Shown here in pieces: positions 35,280-47,463 of a stretch of 64,000 bases of DNA; position 1 is the stretch's first letter, and every line of letters starts with the position of its first letter. This DNA comes from Ecdyonurus torrentis (Eukaryota; Arthropoda; Insecta; Ephemeroptera; Heptageniidae): positions 23,324,662-23,388,661 of the forward strand of contig OX439134.1 in the NCBI GenBank assembly GCA_949318235.1, given 5' to 3'. Made by a program: the position numbers and the translations under genes. A model generated the notes under the pieces. The model was not told the DNA's origin. It saw only the letters and a list, made by a program, of their open reading frames with translations, and did no database searches.

Positions 35280-35650
35280 GAGAGGCAAAGTACAGTGGTG
35301 GTCGAAATTAATTTATTAATTTTGAGAGTTAAGTCGACGGTAGCGTCAAGTGGTGGTGGGAAGAAGTAAAAGTGGTTGCCAGTTTATAATATTGTCATTT
35401 TTCGAGTAGATGGCGGTATTATATACGAGAAGAGCCAAGTGGAGGCGGAACGAGTTAATGGTGGTTGTTTTTATATAATATTGTAATATGGGGATATGCA
35501 ATGTTATATAAGCGAGGTTATAGCCAAGTGGTGGCGGAATGAGTTAATGGTGGTTGCATTTTTATAGTATTGCATAAAAATGGGTTATATGTAATACTTT
35601 AATGGAAAGTAGAGCCAAGTAGTGGCGGAAAATAATACTATGGCGATGTC
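35280..35650. repeat. Degenerate tandem repeat, unit about 95-100 bp
   Basis: AGCCAAGTGGTGGCGGAA-type blocks recur at about 35432, 35522 and 35613, each followed by GAGTTAATGGTGGTTG or a decayed version and by TATAATATTG. A looser unit starts near 35345. Confidence 0.65.
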
Positions 35651-37340
35651 ATGATGGAGCGTGACAAAATACAATTCAATAGTTTGACATTCAATATTTT
35701 ACAATTTTTGGCTTCAATTAAATTCAATAGTAATCATACAAAAATTAATTCATATAATCCATTGTTTTCCAATTTTCATGCAATTAATAATTAATAATAA
35801 AATATTTTTAGGTGTTTATTATTTATTAATTATTACCAAATTTGAACATTTAAATTTTATATTTATAAAAATATTATTTTTGTTCAATATTTCAATGTAT
35901 AAGACTGTATCCTAAATATTTGTGACAATTAAAATATAATATGTTTTCTTTACAAACATATACTTCAAACAGAAATTTTGTGCATTTCCTATTTTACCTG
36001 ATAGAACCTTATGCTAATATTAAGTTAATTTTAATTAATTTTAACTTAAGCTAAATTTACTGATTTTATAATTTAAGCTTTTTGGCTATTTATTCTAAAA
36101 TAAAATCTTCATAATTAAATACTTGGTCATAATATATCATATGAAATTGATTGTTAGAATAAACCGAGTTAAAGTTGGTGGTTAAAGATTTTAATAGTCA
36201 ATATAACAGCATCATATGATAATCAACATCAAAATTAGTCAATAAGAGAAATTGCAGGTCTTTATCAATTATTGATTAATTAAAATACTATTAATTTTTA
36301 ATTAATAATATTTACCAAATATGACCAAAAATAGTCAAAGTAGTTTAAATTATGATTTTTTCTATTGATAGCTAATTAACCAATAGTCCACAAGTCAGCA
36401 CTTAAAAACTTCAATAAATTCATTGAAGTGGTAGATTTCTAAGAAACTATCACTTCAAAAGTATCAATAGTTAAAATCTGTGACGCGGTGGTTTTGACAT
36501 CATATCTCTAAGACGCAATATGAGCTTTCCACCACCAATGATGGGGCTGCAGAGACCTTCACCTCCAGTCAACCACGAGTCCCAGGCTCGCCCCCCATCA
36601 TTTCTACCAACCCCCAAAAGCCGCTACGTCACAAATTCTAACAAAGTGTGCGTTTTAAAATTATCATGCAAAAAACAAACAAACATGTAACACTCGAATT
36701 ATTAGTCGAGTTTAAAGTTATTACATTTTTTAAAATTCATTGCAAAAGCTTTGTTAAAAATTTAAAAATAATAAAATTATAATATATTTATATTTCATGC
36801 AATTTTTTATTTGGACCAAATATATATAAGTTGCTGTTTATAATCTAATATTTTTAGATCTCTTAAACAAAGTATATTTTCACTTGCCTTATTGTAAAAT
36901 TCAAAAATATATAGTTTAAAATATGTTTTTGGATGCTTTTTATTCAAGAGGGAACACACGTTTTATTTTATTTTTTATAAAATTATTAAATATACTTTTG
37001 TATGCATATAAATGTTATTGGATTTCTGCAATAACAGAAATGTTGACCATATAAGTTTCAAATCAATATAATATAATGTTTTTTAAGGCTTTGGGATGTT
37101 CTTTTATGGTTTTTAATGAACGTTACAATCATTTCATACTTTATTTCTACATAATATGTTTTAAATGTTATTGAAAATTTTTGAATGCATATGCAAATCA
37201 CTATTGTTATAAGGTGCAATTTTCCTACTATTAAATGTTTTTAAATGGTATTAAATGGTTTTTCATACACAGGCCAAATATAAATATTATTTAACATATT
37301 AAAATATTATTTTTGTATAATGATTATACATATTTTCTAG
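35651..37340. other. AT-rich non-coding DNA with one GC-rich patch
   Basis: 36485-36630 is GC-richer (ATGATGGGGCTGCAGAGACC and onward) but has no open frame of use. The rest is AT-rich without recognised features. Confidence 0.4.
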
Positions 37341-37747
37341 TATTTAATTTCATTTATTCTTTTGACTTTTGAGGCGCTTTGTACGAGTCAAATTTTTAAA
37401 AGTGGCGTCTTGACATTAAAAATAATGATATCGAGAAACTAACTTCATATTCATGATTTGCAACGTGAAATCAACTACTAAAAGAAACAAGTATTGTACC
37501 AAAATTTAAGACAAAAAGTTATTCGATTCCAAATTAAAACAAAGAAGAGTACCTATCCCCTTCTATCACCACCTCTTAAAATTGTTTTTCGGGGTTTAAA
37601 AATGTTTCTTAGTTGATTTCACGTTGAAAATCACGAATCTGAAGTTAGTTTCTTGATATCATTATTTTTAATGTCAAGACCCCACTTTTAAAATTTTAGA
37701 CTCGTATTAGCGTCTCAAAAGACGAAAGAATAAATGAAATTAAATGC
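37341..37747. mobile_element. 407-bp MITE with long inverted arms
   Basis: TTTAATTTCATTTATTCTTT at 37342 is mirrored near 37727-37746. Inner arms (GACATTAAAAATAATGATAT, TGAAATCAACTA) match over more than 100 bp. The loop is about 100 bp. Confidence 0.82.
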
Positions 37748-39255
37748 TTAAAAAAGTTCGATGTTATAAATTATGTATGTAAAATTACCTTTTTTTATGT
37801 TTTAAACATTTCTGCCGTATTTGATAGAAAAATGTCAAAAAAATACGAAAATAATAGCTCAATTACAAATTTCCAATGTTGTTTATTGGTAAAAATTGAC
37901 TTGTGCCCTTTAGATGCTGAAAACCAAACGACTTGTTTCCTTCATTGTTATGGCATCCAAACGACTTGTTTCCTTCATTGTTGTAAAACCCAAACGACTT
38001 GTTACCTTCATTGTTTTAAAAACCAAACGACTTGTTACACGGAGAAAAATAGTTACCTTGCAGCAAAGTAACTTTCCGTTTTTACTAGAAGAAAAGTAAA
38101 AAAGTTACTAGAATCAAGTCAAATTGCAAGGTAAAAAGAGAGCCGAGTAAATTTTTACTTTGCACGCAGTAGGATTATAACATTGTTGTCTATGTAATTT
38201 TTTTACTTTGCAGGGATGGTTTAATATTAACTTTGTAATAAAGTAAATTTTTACATTTTGCAAGGTAACATTTTACTAAGTAAGCACTGAAATGTAAAAA
38301 ACTTACCTTGCAGCAATGTTAACGTTTCACCCTAATTTATAGTAAAAATGCACTTTTTTGATCGCAGTAAAATTTCACGTTGCACCGTAAGTAAAAAAAT
38401 TACCTTGCATTCTAGTAACTTTTAACAACATATAGCAAGGTTACTTTCATGCATTGCGCAGTAAACAAAGTAGAGAATAAATCTGATGATTCTAATAATT
38501 ATTTTAATAATTATTATTTAATTAATATTTTTATTCCTTGTAAATTTTTAGTATGTGTCAATCAGTGTCAAGTTTTTTTATTAGCTTTATACGTGGATAA
38601 GAAAAATTAAGTAATTATATAGTGGTGCATTTATAGATTACTATATGCTTGAATTGCCAAAATAAGTATTAGCAACATAGTGTACAACATAACTGCTTTG
38701 CTGCGCAGCATAATTATAGTATAATACAACTTAAATGATTAATTATTGAATAAATATCGCTAAAGGAGGACTATATAGCATTAACAATGTGCGTTGTTTT
38801 TTTTTCGGTTTTAGGAAAAAAAACATTTCTGTGTGTATTATTATTTTAATTATTTCATTTTTTCATTGCTGCCATGCATATTAAATTATAATAACTTAAT
38901 CTAATGTGTAACAAATTATTGAAATTTTTTAAACAGAATCTTGCCAAAAATAAATATTAAAATAATCATCGAAAAAGAGGGAGAGAGAGAGAAATTTATT
39001 TGAGCCTTAATTAAAAGTTTGGAAGAATTACATCATGCTATACAGCCCAGATTTAAAAAGATAGGAAGAGAAAAACATATATATTTGTTAAATTATATCA
39101 CTGGCGAATAATTGTTCTAATGGCATTATGTAAGAAAAAAAAATACTGTATTATATATATATAAAGTTTTAAATAGTCGCGCGTGAATACTTATACAATT
39201 TTTTTCTACTCCCCCACTTTCTTAGTTTCTAGTTTATAAAAGTATTTTACATTTC

Positions 39256-39450
39256 GATGCTTACCCGTCGAAGTGAACGAACTACACTTTACAAATTTGG
39301 GGAAAAATGAACGTTCTACACTTTACAATTTCCAAGTTCCCCCACCTAGTTCTCATGTTAAAACGCGTAGAAGCGCCAAACGCAGATCGTTCATTTTGAG
39401 TGAAATTTGTAAAGTGTAGTTCGTTCACTTCGACGGGTAAACATCGATTT
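39256..39450. mobile_element. Nested palindromic MITE
   Basis: ATTTCGATGCTTACCCGTCG at 39251 is mirrored by CGACGGGTAAACATCGATTT at 39432. TACACTTTACAAATTT is also mirrored, and a shorter internal repeat of CTACACTTTACAA follows at 39316. Confidence 0.8.
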
Positions 39451-39463
39451 CTAAAACCTATAT

Positions 39464-39550
39464 GTAACGATGGTCGAACGGTTAACGTCGGTAGTTTAGG
39501 CAGGCTAGGTTAGGTAGGTAGGTAACGTGTTCAAATCCCACCCCATATGT
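39464..39550 (+). repeat. tRNA-like segment, possible SINE head
   Basis: TGGTCGAACGG (39471-39481) fits a pol III A box and GTTCAAATCCC (39529-39539) a B box, 58 bp apart. Between them is a GGTTAGGTAGGTAGG expansion. The T-arm stem does not pair well and no acceptor stem closes, so this is not a functional tRNA gene; it may be a tRNA-derived SINE or coincidence. Confidence 0.35.
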
Positions 39551-40264
39551 CTGTGAGGTTAACATGCCTTGCAACTTAAATTTTAAATTTTTACTTCATA
39601 CCAAAAGATTCGTCTCGTTAATACCTATAAGAATATATAAAAATAATTTTCATTAGTTCGCAAATTGTTTAAATACAATTAATTTTAGCATGCAAAAATA
39701 TTTTAGAATAAAGCAAGAATTGACTTTGCTTGCAATGTAAAAATTGTACCTAGCGTGCGTGGTTAAATTTTACTTTGCGCTGCAAGGTAACTTTTTTACT
39801 TTGCGCGCAACGTAACTTTTCCACTACATGCAAGATAAATTTTAACATTATTCCAAGTTAACTTTTACTTTGCAAGCAAAGTTAATATTTTACTGTAAAA
39901 ATATCGTGCCATAAAATTTACTTTGCATTCTAGTAAAAACTTTACTTTATTCTGGTTACTTTTTTCCTCCGTGTACCTTCATTGTTTCAACAATCAAACG
40001 ACTTGTGCCCTCCTTGCGGAACTGCAACGATTTGCAATATACAAAGTTACAATTGTTGAAGGTTTTATGGGAATTGTCAATGTATTTACAAATTATATCT
40101 AAAACCATATAATACTGTATTTGTAAACTATTTTTACAATTTATGCAGTAAATTTTTAACAATAAAAATATTTTTATTTAGTTGATATTTAAAAGAAAAT
40201 CTTTCATCATTGTAGGAGAAATTATTAAAAAATGTATTCTCATCCACTTTCTTGAAACTTATTT

Positions 40265-40505
40265 GTAGGGTGTATGCGGATGACCATGACGTCATATTTA
40301 ATGCGGTTGGAGGACATACTGGAGTAGTGAATAACATTGTTCAGCATAGGACAAACTTTATGAAAGCCAATTTTCTTTCAGAAATCTGTTTATTTTTTTG
40401 TTATTGTTCTTTTTGTCTCATATATTTTAGATACTAATTCAACATATTTACAACATCATGAATGCTCTCAAAAATATTGCATAGTGTTTTTAAACTGGCA
40501 AAATG
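40265..40505. mobile_element. MITE family E copy
   Basis: TAGGGTGTATGCGGATGACC, then TGACGTCATATTTAATGCG, GGACATACTGGAGTAGTG and ATGCTCTCAAAAATATTGCA follow the family consensus. The right end is lost at about 40505, where the AAGATCTTGCA repeat begins. Confidence 0.82.
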
Positions 40506-40514
40506 GGTTATTCC

Positions 40515-40745
40515 CTGCTTAAAAATCCTGCGCAGGATCTCTTGCAAGATCTTGCAAAACACATTTTATAATCTTGCGCGGGAAGCTTGCACAAGATCTT
40601 GCAAGTAAAATTAAAAGTCTTGTTCAGGACATCTTGCACAAGATCCTGTATGATCTTGCACGGGTTTTTGCAAGATCCTGCAGGACAAATTTCATTTGTC
40701 TTGTGCAAGATGTTTTTTTTTTTTTTGCAAATCCAGTTCAAGATG
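40515..40745. repeat. Irregular repeat of self-complementary ATCTTGCAAGAT / CAAGATCCTGCA motifs
   Basis: CTTGCAAGATCTTGCA, CTTGCACAAGATC, CAAGATCCTGCAGG and related words occur about 14 times in 230 bp in both orientations, separated by 5-20 bp of AT-rich spacer. ORFs on both strands follow from the repeat and are not genes. Confidence 0.75.
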
Positions 40746-40904
40746 TTAATATTTCTTATTACGAATCCTGAGTTTTTTTGGGGGGCGGGGGGATCTTGTG
40801 CTTTCCTCAGCAGGATAAAACGCACCCCTAATTTTTCAACCCCTAATAAATAAAAAACATGTTTAATTTTCCAAAAAATATTAAAATTGTTGGTAGCTGA
40901 ATTA

Positions 40905-42165
40905 TTTCTATCATGTGACGTCAGATGCGTTAAATAACCGCTAAAATAAAAATAAATGAAAATATAATTATACAAAATCAACGTGTTGGTGTCTAATTCA
41001 TGAATATAATAAAGGAAATGGCGGTACGTCCTATATAGGGGGGATTGATGGGCGGATATCCCTGGGCCCACTAGGCTTGGGGGACCCGGAACGAGGCCTA
41101 CATATAACAAATTCAAAGCTAAACGGAAAAAAAAGGAAGAAAGGAAGGAATTAAGGTAAGGTACGGGAAGAAGAGAGAGGAGAGAGAGAGAGAAAAGTTT
41201 ATGAACCAATTTTTAATGATTTTATAGTTACTAAAATTATCCCTAAAAATTATCCAAAAAAATTTATAATATAAAAAAAAAAAAAAAAAAACTTAAGCAT
41301 ATAAATTTACAGATATAAAATACAATACCTCTTAATTTACTATATATAGTAATAATTACAACTTTATTCAGTATTTTTTAATAGACTTAATGAACTTAGA
41401 ATTTTCAAATAAATCGATTCAGGACAATGTCTTCTTTTAGAATATGGAATAAAATCTTACCCTTGAAAACATTTTTAGTCATCCTCCTTGGCCTGGCGTA
41501 GGTAAAAAATTGTCAATTAATGATAAATAAACACTAGCTCGATCTTTCTAAATTTTCTCTCTTTCTATTAATCAAATCGACCCTGTCCTGCCCCTAAAAC
41601 GATGATGACGATCAACTTTGGTTATTCAAATGGAATATATCTTCTTTTTTTTTGCAAGAGAACAGGGATTATGAACAACACCTTGGTTTTGGAAATTTAA
41701 AAATAATTATAATTTTAAAAAAATAGCTTTTTGAGAATATGAAAATTTTTTTTTTTTTTCTATTTGCTTAATCTGGCCTAAATCAACAAAGTAATAAAAA
41801 ATAAATGATTTTTCATTATGAATTTCTTTATACTTATTTTCTTTTCTTCCTTTTTTTTTTTTTTTTTTTTTTTTAATATTTCACTTTATTTTACTCAATT
41901 TAAAAACATAAAATAAAAAGAACATTATTATTTTTTTCTTAAAGCTGCTATCTACATTGACAATTATACTGAATTGCCTGTAAATATAGTCACGTGGTAA
42001 AAAAAATCGGGCTATTGGCGCTTCGCGCATCTATTGGTGGGGCCCAGTCAGATTTCTGTCCCCTGGCCCAAAATACGTAGGACCGCGCGCCACTATAATT
42101 AAAGGTATGTTAATTATCCATCTATAGTATTCTGAATGATAAAAAAGTATGTTGACAAGGGATTT
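40905..42165. mobile_element. MITE family A copy 2, split by an insertion
   Basis: 40905-41018 matches the right half of family A (GTGACGTCAGATGCG, AAAATCAACGTGTTGGTGTC). 42106-42165 continues it (TTAATTATCC, TGATAAAAAAGTATGTTGAC, AAGGGATTTAAA). A separate element of about 1.1 kb lies between. Confidence 0.75.
41019..42105. mobile_element. hAT-like element inserted in MITE family A
   Basis: Imperfect inverted ends (ATGGCGGTACGTCCTATATA; right end GTAGGACCGCGCGCCACTAT) lie next to similar flanks ATAATAAAGG and ATAATTAAAGG, compatible with an 8-bp or longer target duplication. The interior has GA-rich and poly-A/T runs, a decayed short MITE near 41600-41690 and no ORF. Confidence 0.55.
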
Positions 42166-42275
42166 AAATAAATATCAAGTCATCCATATATTCTAATTGT
42201 TGTTTATTTATAATTCAACAATGATACCCAATGCCCTGCATTGTATATAACAAGCTACATACATATTTACATCGC

Positions 42276-42647
42276 TTAAAGGCATAGACCACTTAAAACC
42301 ACAAGTTCTTTTTAATCAATAAACACGAAATGGGATCTTAAAAACTGATGACAATTTTTACCAGAATGTAAAAAATAGCCCCACGAATGTAAAATGTAGC
42401 CCCACGAGAAAGCGTGAAAATACTGTAAAGTATGCAATTTAAGTGAATATTCATGTTTATGACGTCAGAAACGTACAAAATTAGTATGAAAATGTTATGT
42501 GGGTTGCATAAAACGACATTTCTGATCACTGCTACGGAGCTACAGTTGGGTTTTGAGTTTTGAGACAAACTAAAGTTATTTATGTAAATCCCATCAAGTG
42601 TTTTGTAATATAAATGCCCATGTTTTTTTCTGGTATATTCCTTTTAA
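42276..42647. mobile_element. MITE family C copy, flanked by TTAA
   Basis: TTAA at 42276-42279 and 42644-42647. Left terminus AGGCATAGACCACTTAAAAC; right end CATCAAGTGTTTTGTAATAT then a decayed GGTATATTCC. Contains TGACGTCA at 42460. Confidence 0.78.
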
Positions 42648-43188
42648 TATTGCAATTCTTTTCATTTCTAAAATACGCTAGCAATTTTTTATAATATATA
42701 TTATATATAGCCATTTTTTGTTTAATGAATTGATCAAGCATTTGATATATGGTTTTGTATGCAACACTCTAATAAGTGGTGCATTATTTTAAAAACGTAC
42801 CTTAACTTATTTAAAATATTTACTTTTAAATTATTTTGAGTTGCTAAAATGATCTATTTTAGCAAATTATTAAAAACAGCTAATTTAAGTTTTATTTTTA
42901 AGTTAAATTTGTAATTTTTTAAAACTTTCTAAAAAAAATTATTAGTTTAGCTACTATAAATAACTTAAAATTGATTATCTTATATAAGTTAGTATTCGAA
43001 ACTAAAGTAATGCACTACTTTTTACAGTGTATAGTTGCTTTTAAAATAAAAAAAAAAACACATATTTCATACACGTTAGTTTGTATGGCAATATTTTATG
43101 TAAAAAAAAAAGCAAAGATATCAATAGAATCTAAACAATGGAATGTAGTATTTTACCAAACAATAAAAAACCATTTGCAAAATTTACA

Positions 43189-43480
43189 TTAAAGGCGTAG
43201 TACATCTTGAACAAAAAACATGTCTAACATCCTAACATACCTAAATATCAACGTCAATTTGGCCACCAGTCATTTATTTCTAATATATTTTAATTTAAAA
43301 AATGACAGATGTGGGTTTATGACGTCACAGCTCACTGACAACGTCAGCTGTGACGTCATAAACCCGCATCTGCAATTTTTTGAATGTAAAATAAATTGGA
43401 AATCAATGACTATTAATGACGCGTTGATATTTAGCTATATATGTTTGGAATTTTTTTGTTCCTTTTTGTTCTGCCTTTAA
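43189..43480. mobile_element. MITE family D copy 2, flanked by TTAA
   Basis: TTAA at 43189-43192 and 43477-43480. Termini AGGCGTAGTACATCTTGAAC and a mirrored GTTCTGCCT. The centre is a hairpin around GTTTATGACGTCACAGCTCA and its mirror, giving TGACGTCA at 43320 and 43351. Confidence 0.85.
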
Positions 43481-44002
43481 GAATAAAATAAAATGTAAAA
43501 ATTATTTAATTAACTATTATATAGTTATTTATTTTGTAATAAATTTTACTAAAATTAAATGTTTTCATTAAAATTTTCATTTTTTTTACTTGCTGAACTT
43601 TCAAAACCTTTCAATTCCTTTTAACATTTTTTTTTTTTTTTTTTTTTTTTGCAAAATGGTTTATTTTTATTTCCATATTTTTATAAATTCAATTATTATT
43701 ATAAATGCATTATTATTATGGAATATTTTTAGTTAATAATTGAGTTTACAAAAATATATCAAGTGTTTTATTTAACTAACAAGAATAACAATTTATTCAT
43801 GAAATAACACAAAAAAATGTATCGGAATTTTTTCAATTTTTAATTTTTTTTAAGCAAATCTTAAACTTTAAAAAAAACTTTAACAAGTTTTTAAAATTGC
43901 TAAAATATAAATTATTCAACAAAAAAAAAATCAAATTTGCATTTTTATGTCTTTTTAAATTGGAACAAACAAAGAAAAGCAGACGTTTCAAAATTGTGTT
44001 TA

Positions 44003-44455
44003 GTAATAAAGTAAACAAACTGACAGCTCAACAATACTAACAAAGTGCTAGCAGACGACTCTGTGTTCCTGTCTACATTTAACATGCTTTCTTATGCGGT
44101 AATGAAGCAGCAACTTAGAATTATATACTGATATGTTTATTGTAGTTTACTGAACCTCAAAGTTTTTCTTTTCCTGGATTTTTATTCATTTTAGTTTCAA
44201 ATTATTTTTTCAAAAAAATTGACTTGAAATCCAGGAAAACAAAAGCTTTGCTTTGAGGCTCAGTAAGCTACAATAAAAATTGGCACTCGATCCTGATAAT
44301 TAGTTCTAATTCAAGTTATATAACTGCTTTATTGCTCCATAAAAAAGCATAATAAATGTAGACAGGAACACAAAGTCGTCTGCTAGCATTTTGTTAGTAT
44401 TGATGGGCTGTCAGTTTGTTTATTTTATCACTAAACTTACTTTTGCAACATCTTT
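44003..44455. mobile_element. Foldback MITE, family I copy 2
   Basis: Same arms as 206-688 (AAACAAACTGACAGCTCAAC; mirror at 44410-44432) with more divergence in the centre. Confidence 0.85.
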
Positions 44456-44470
44456 TATTTTTTTAATTTT

Positions 44471-44473
<3 letters not shown>

Positions 44474-44509
<36 letters not shown>

Positions 44510-44525
44510 AAAAAAAAGTAAAAAA
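44474..44525. repeat. Poly-A run
   Basis: A(30) followed by GTA(9)GTA(6). Confidence 0.9.
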
Positions 44526-44872
44526 AGATTTAACAACATTTAGGCAAATTTTCCCACTATTCTATAGTTATTATGTAACGAACAATATATTCATCATTTA
44601 ATATTTATTTATTTAAATATTTTTAATAAGAGTTCTAAATACCTAATTTAAAATAAAATATTACAAATTTTTTAAACTTAAAAAATATATTTTTTGTAAC
44701 GATGTTATTGTGAAATTATTTACAAAGCTTTGTTTTAAACTTAGAAACAATAAAATGTTTTAGGCACCACAATCATGGCGACAAAGCGCAAGGATAGAAA
44801 TTTAAAAAGTAGTAAATAAAAAGTGATTTACAGTTTTAAATTGAATTCTACAAAAATATCTTGAACTTTACA

Positions 44873-44875
<3 letters not shown>

Positions 44876-44954
<79 letters not shown>
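44876..44954. repeat. (TA)n microsatellite
   Basis: Uninterrupted TA of about 76 bp. Confidence 0.95.
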
Positions 44955-44956
<2 letters not shown>

Positions 44957-45104
44957 ATATTTATATTACTGAACCCAAAATCGTAGTTGACAAAAAAAGC
45001 AAATTAAATGTGCGTAAGTAAAAAATAACCATAGCATGTATTTTAATTACAAAACAACGCAATATAACAATATTATAAATTAAATTTGTTGTTTAAGAAT
45101 TTTT

Positions 45105-45620
45105 TATATCTTAAAACACGTAAATGTCTAGTATTTCTCATTTAAAAATCTTCAAAAATCGGCGCAATTTCCTAAAAATCGCAACAAATCGTGTTTTTCT
45201 CATAAGCGTATATAATGTTAATGTTAAAGACATTAACACTTTGAACAAAATATAGTTTTGTAATATTCTTACAAACATGAAAATCATTTTTGATTTGGCC
45301 AAAGTCATTGATTTCTAATTTATTTTGCATTCACAAAATGCCACGAGTGGTCATTACCGTCACAGCGCTCGCTTATTTTACACGTGCGTAGAATAGGTGA
45401 TCTGTGACTTCAGTGACTGCTAGCACCATTTTGGGAATACAAAATAAATAAGAAATCAATTTTGCCAAATCAACATTGATTGTCAGTTTTGTTAAAATAT
45501 TAGAAAATGTTTTTGTTCAAGATGTTTTCTATGTCATTAACATTATGTTTATGGGAAAAGTCATGCCTTTAAGAGATTCTTAGCTTTTTTTGCTTTTCTC
45601 CGAGCGATAAACCGATAGTG
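45105..45620. mobile_element. MITE family F copy 2, split by a family D element
   Basis: ATGTCTAGTATTTCTCATTT and CTCATAAGCGTATATAATG precede the insertion at 45234. GATTCTTAGCTTTTTTTGCT, then CGATAAACCGATAGTG, continue family F after 45540. Confidence 0.75.
45234..45540. mobile_element. MITE family D copy 3, nested in family F
   Basis: TTAA at 45234-45237 and 45537-45540 bound the family D interior (GATTTGGCCAAAGTCATTGA and mirror). Nesting shows family D was active after this family F insertion. Confidence 0.8.
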
Positions 45621-45804
45621 AAGTATATTTTGGTTTTGGTTTCCAATCTATTCCAAAATTATTGTTAAAAAAGAAAAAAAAAAAACTATTATTTTATAAT
45701 GCAAATACAACATTTTTATAAAAACATTTTCTGTTTATACAAACTGTCATCATTTTTAAAATTACGAAACATTTAAATATCATTTCTAAGCTATGTACAT
45801 TTTG

Positions 45805-45858
45805 TATATATATATATATATATATACATAATGTGTATATATATATATATCAATATAT

Positions 45859-45940
<82 letters not shown>
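45805..45940. repeat. (TA)n microsatellite, interrupted
   Basis: TA runs separated by CATAATGTGTA and CAATATATCAA near 45826-45862, then an uninterrupted run of about 75 bp. Confidence 0.95.
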
Positions 45941-45943
<3 letters not shown>

Positions 45944-45959
45944 GTACATATACATATAT

Positions 45960-46730
45960 ATAAAAGGATAAAACAATAAATTCTAAATACAATAGCATTT
46001 AGATAAATGTATAATTATTATTATGTACACATATAGGCCTCTAAATTTTATTTTATAATATTTTTAAATCCCTCGTATTTCGTTGTTTATACATGAAAAA
46101 TTTGCATTTTTGTTAAGAAATTCATTAAACACACAAATAATTACAAAAATTAGAATTATTAAGTTTTTAACACACTCCAATGCTTTTTTATATGGGATAT
46201 AGCAAAAGAAGTTCATAATTTTTATTTATTTCGATCTGTTCGAAAACTTTTGAAACTCGATCAATGGAATGTAAAAATTTAAAGCTTGGGATTTTATTTT
46301 TAATTTTTTGAAATTTATGAAATTTTTTTAATCGTTATTTAGGCTTTATAGAATTTTCAAAGTATTGAAACATATTTAGCAAAAAAAATAAAAAAATAAA
46401 ATAAAATTATAATAATAATAAATAAAAAATTAAAAAAAAAATCAAAACTGTTAAAAAAAATAAACAAATAAAAATGCTTTAATTTTTAAAATAATTTCAG
46501 GAACTCAAGTTTAATCGATGTTATTGACTTATAAATGCAAATTTTCCTCTGTGACTTGGGGATCACACATGTTGGTTAGTAAGTTATAACATTAAGTTGA
46601 TACGCACAATACATTATGAGCTTCATTTTTATATTTGAGATTTAAGTAATAAAATTGGTCTAGTCCACTAATGGTCATTTTTTTTCACACATATTTTCTC
46701 CCATCCATGTTACCAGTTTTAACACACACT
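45960..46730. other. AT-rich non-coding DNA
   Basis: No gene or structured repeat recognised. Confidence 0.4.
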
Positions 46731-46731
46731 T

Positions 46732-47120
46732 TTAAAGTCCTTGTCCACTTACTTTTTTATCATTTAGAATACTAGATTGATAATTACCATACCTTATTAT
46801 CCATGAATTAGACACCAACACGTTCATTTTGTATTTATTTTCATTTTGACTGTTATTTCACGTATCTGACGTCACAGTGTACCACCACAAATCACAGTTA
46901 CCACTCTGGTCACGTGATAAATTTAAGCTTCTCCCTCAAGTTCTTTACCCCTATCATAGCTCCATCTGTACATTGTGACGTCAGATACGTGATATAACAG
47001 TCAAAATGAAAATAAATACAAAATCAAGGTGTTGGTGTCTAATTCATGGATAATAAGGTATGGTAATTCTAGTAAATCTAGTATTCTAAATGATAAAAAA
47101 AAGTAAGTTGACAAGGGATT
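46732..47120. mobile_element. MITE family A copy 3
   Basis: TTAA precedes AGTCCTTGTCCACTTACTTT. The right end GTTGACAAGGGATT lacks a clean TTAA (TTGA instead). The arms TTATCCATGAATTAGACACC and TATCTGACGTCACAGTG are mirrored, with TGACGTCA at 46867 and 46976. Confidence 0.85.
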
Positions 47121-47188
47121 GAATGGAATACATTTTCAACTTCAAAAAAATAACTTTAAAAATCTTTCACTTCAGTACTTGTAATATA

Positions 47189-47463
47189 TAGGGTGTATCC
47201 GCATGACGTCATATTTAATGCGCTTCGACGCCATACTGGAGTAATAAATAACATTGCTCAGCATAGGACAAATTTTGTTTTTCTTTGAGAAATCAGTTAA
47301 TTATTATTTTTCTCACATACTTGAAATTCAAGCTATAACCAACATAAGAAATATTGTATAGTAATTTTAATATGTCAAATTGAGCTATTTTTCCTATGCA
47401 GCCCATGTTATTGAGTGATCCAACATGGCGTCAATTTTAACATGAATGCATACACCCTATATC
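47189..47463. mobile_element. MITE family E, complete copy with TA duplication
   Basis: TATAGGGTGTATCCGCATGA at the left and GAATGCATACACCCTATA at the right are inverted at the extreme ends and flanked by TA. Length is about 270 bp, with TGACGTCA at 47204. The TA target and GGGTGTAT terminus fit a Tc1/mariner-dependent MITE. Best reference copy in the window. Confidence 0.85.

Larger units (their letters stand above)
38038..39973. mobile_element. 1936-bp DNA transposon with TIR CACGGAG and TA duplication
   Basis: CACGGAGAAAAATAGTTACC at the left is mirrored at the right (GGTTAC then CTCCGTG). TA at 38036-38037 is repeated at 39974-39975, and removing the element plus one TA rejoins the host 34-bp repeat perfectly (CTTGT-TA-CCTTCATTG). 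Both ends hold many subterminal TTACCTTGCA/TGCAAAGTAA repeats in both orientations. No transposase is seen. It holds a nested MITE (39256-39450) and a tRNA-like segment (39464-39550). Confidence 0.88.
37918..40005. repeat. 34-bp tandem repeat (CAAACGACTTGTTTCCTTCATTG) split by a transposon
   Basis: The unit, whose core reads CAAACGACTTGTTACCTTCA, occurs about four times at 37925-38037. It resumes at 39974 with ACCTTCATTG and one more unit. The 1936-bp element between them is listed separately. The open frames through the repeat are not genes. Confidence 0.85.

Noticed and set aside
39464..39550. Functional tRNA gene
   Set aside because: The T-arm stem and acceptor stem do not pair; kept only as a tRNA-like repeat.
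40508..41209. 233-residue minus-strand frame
   Set aside because: It crosses the AAGATCTTGCA repeat, a split MITE and an inserted element, with no recognisable domain.
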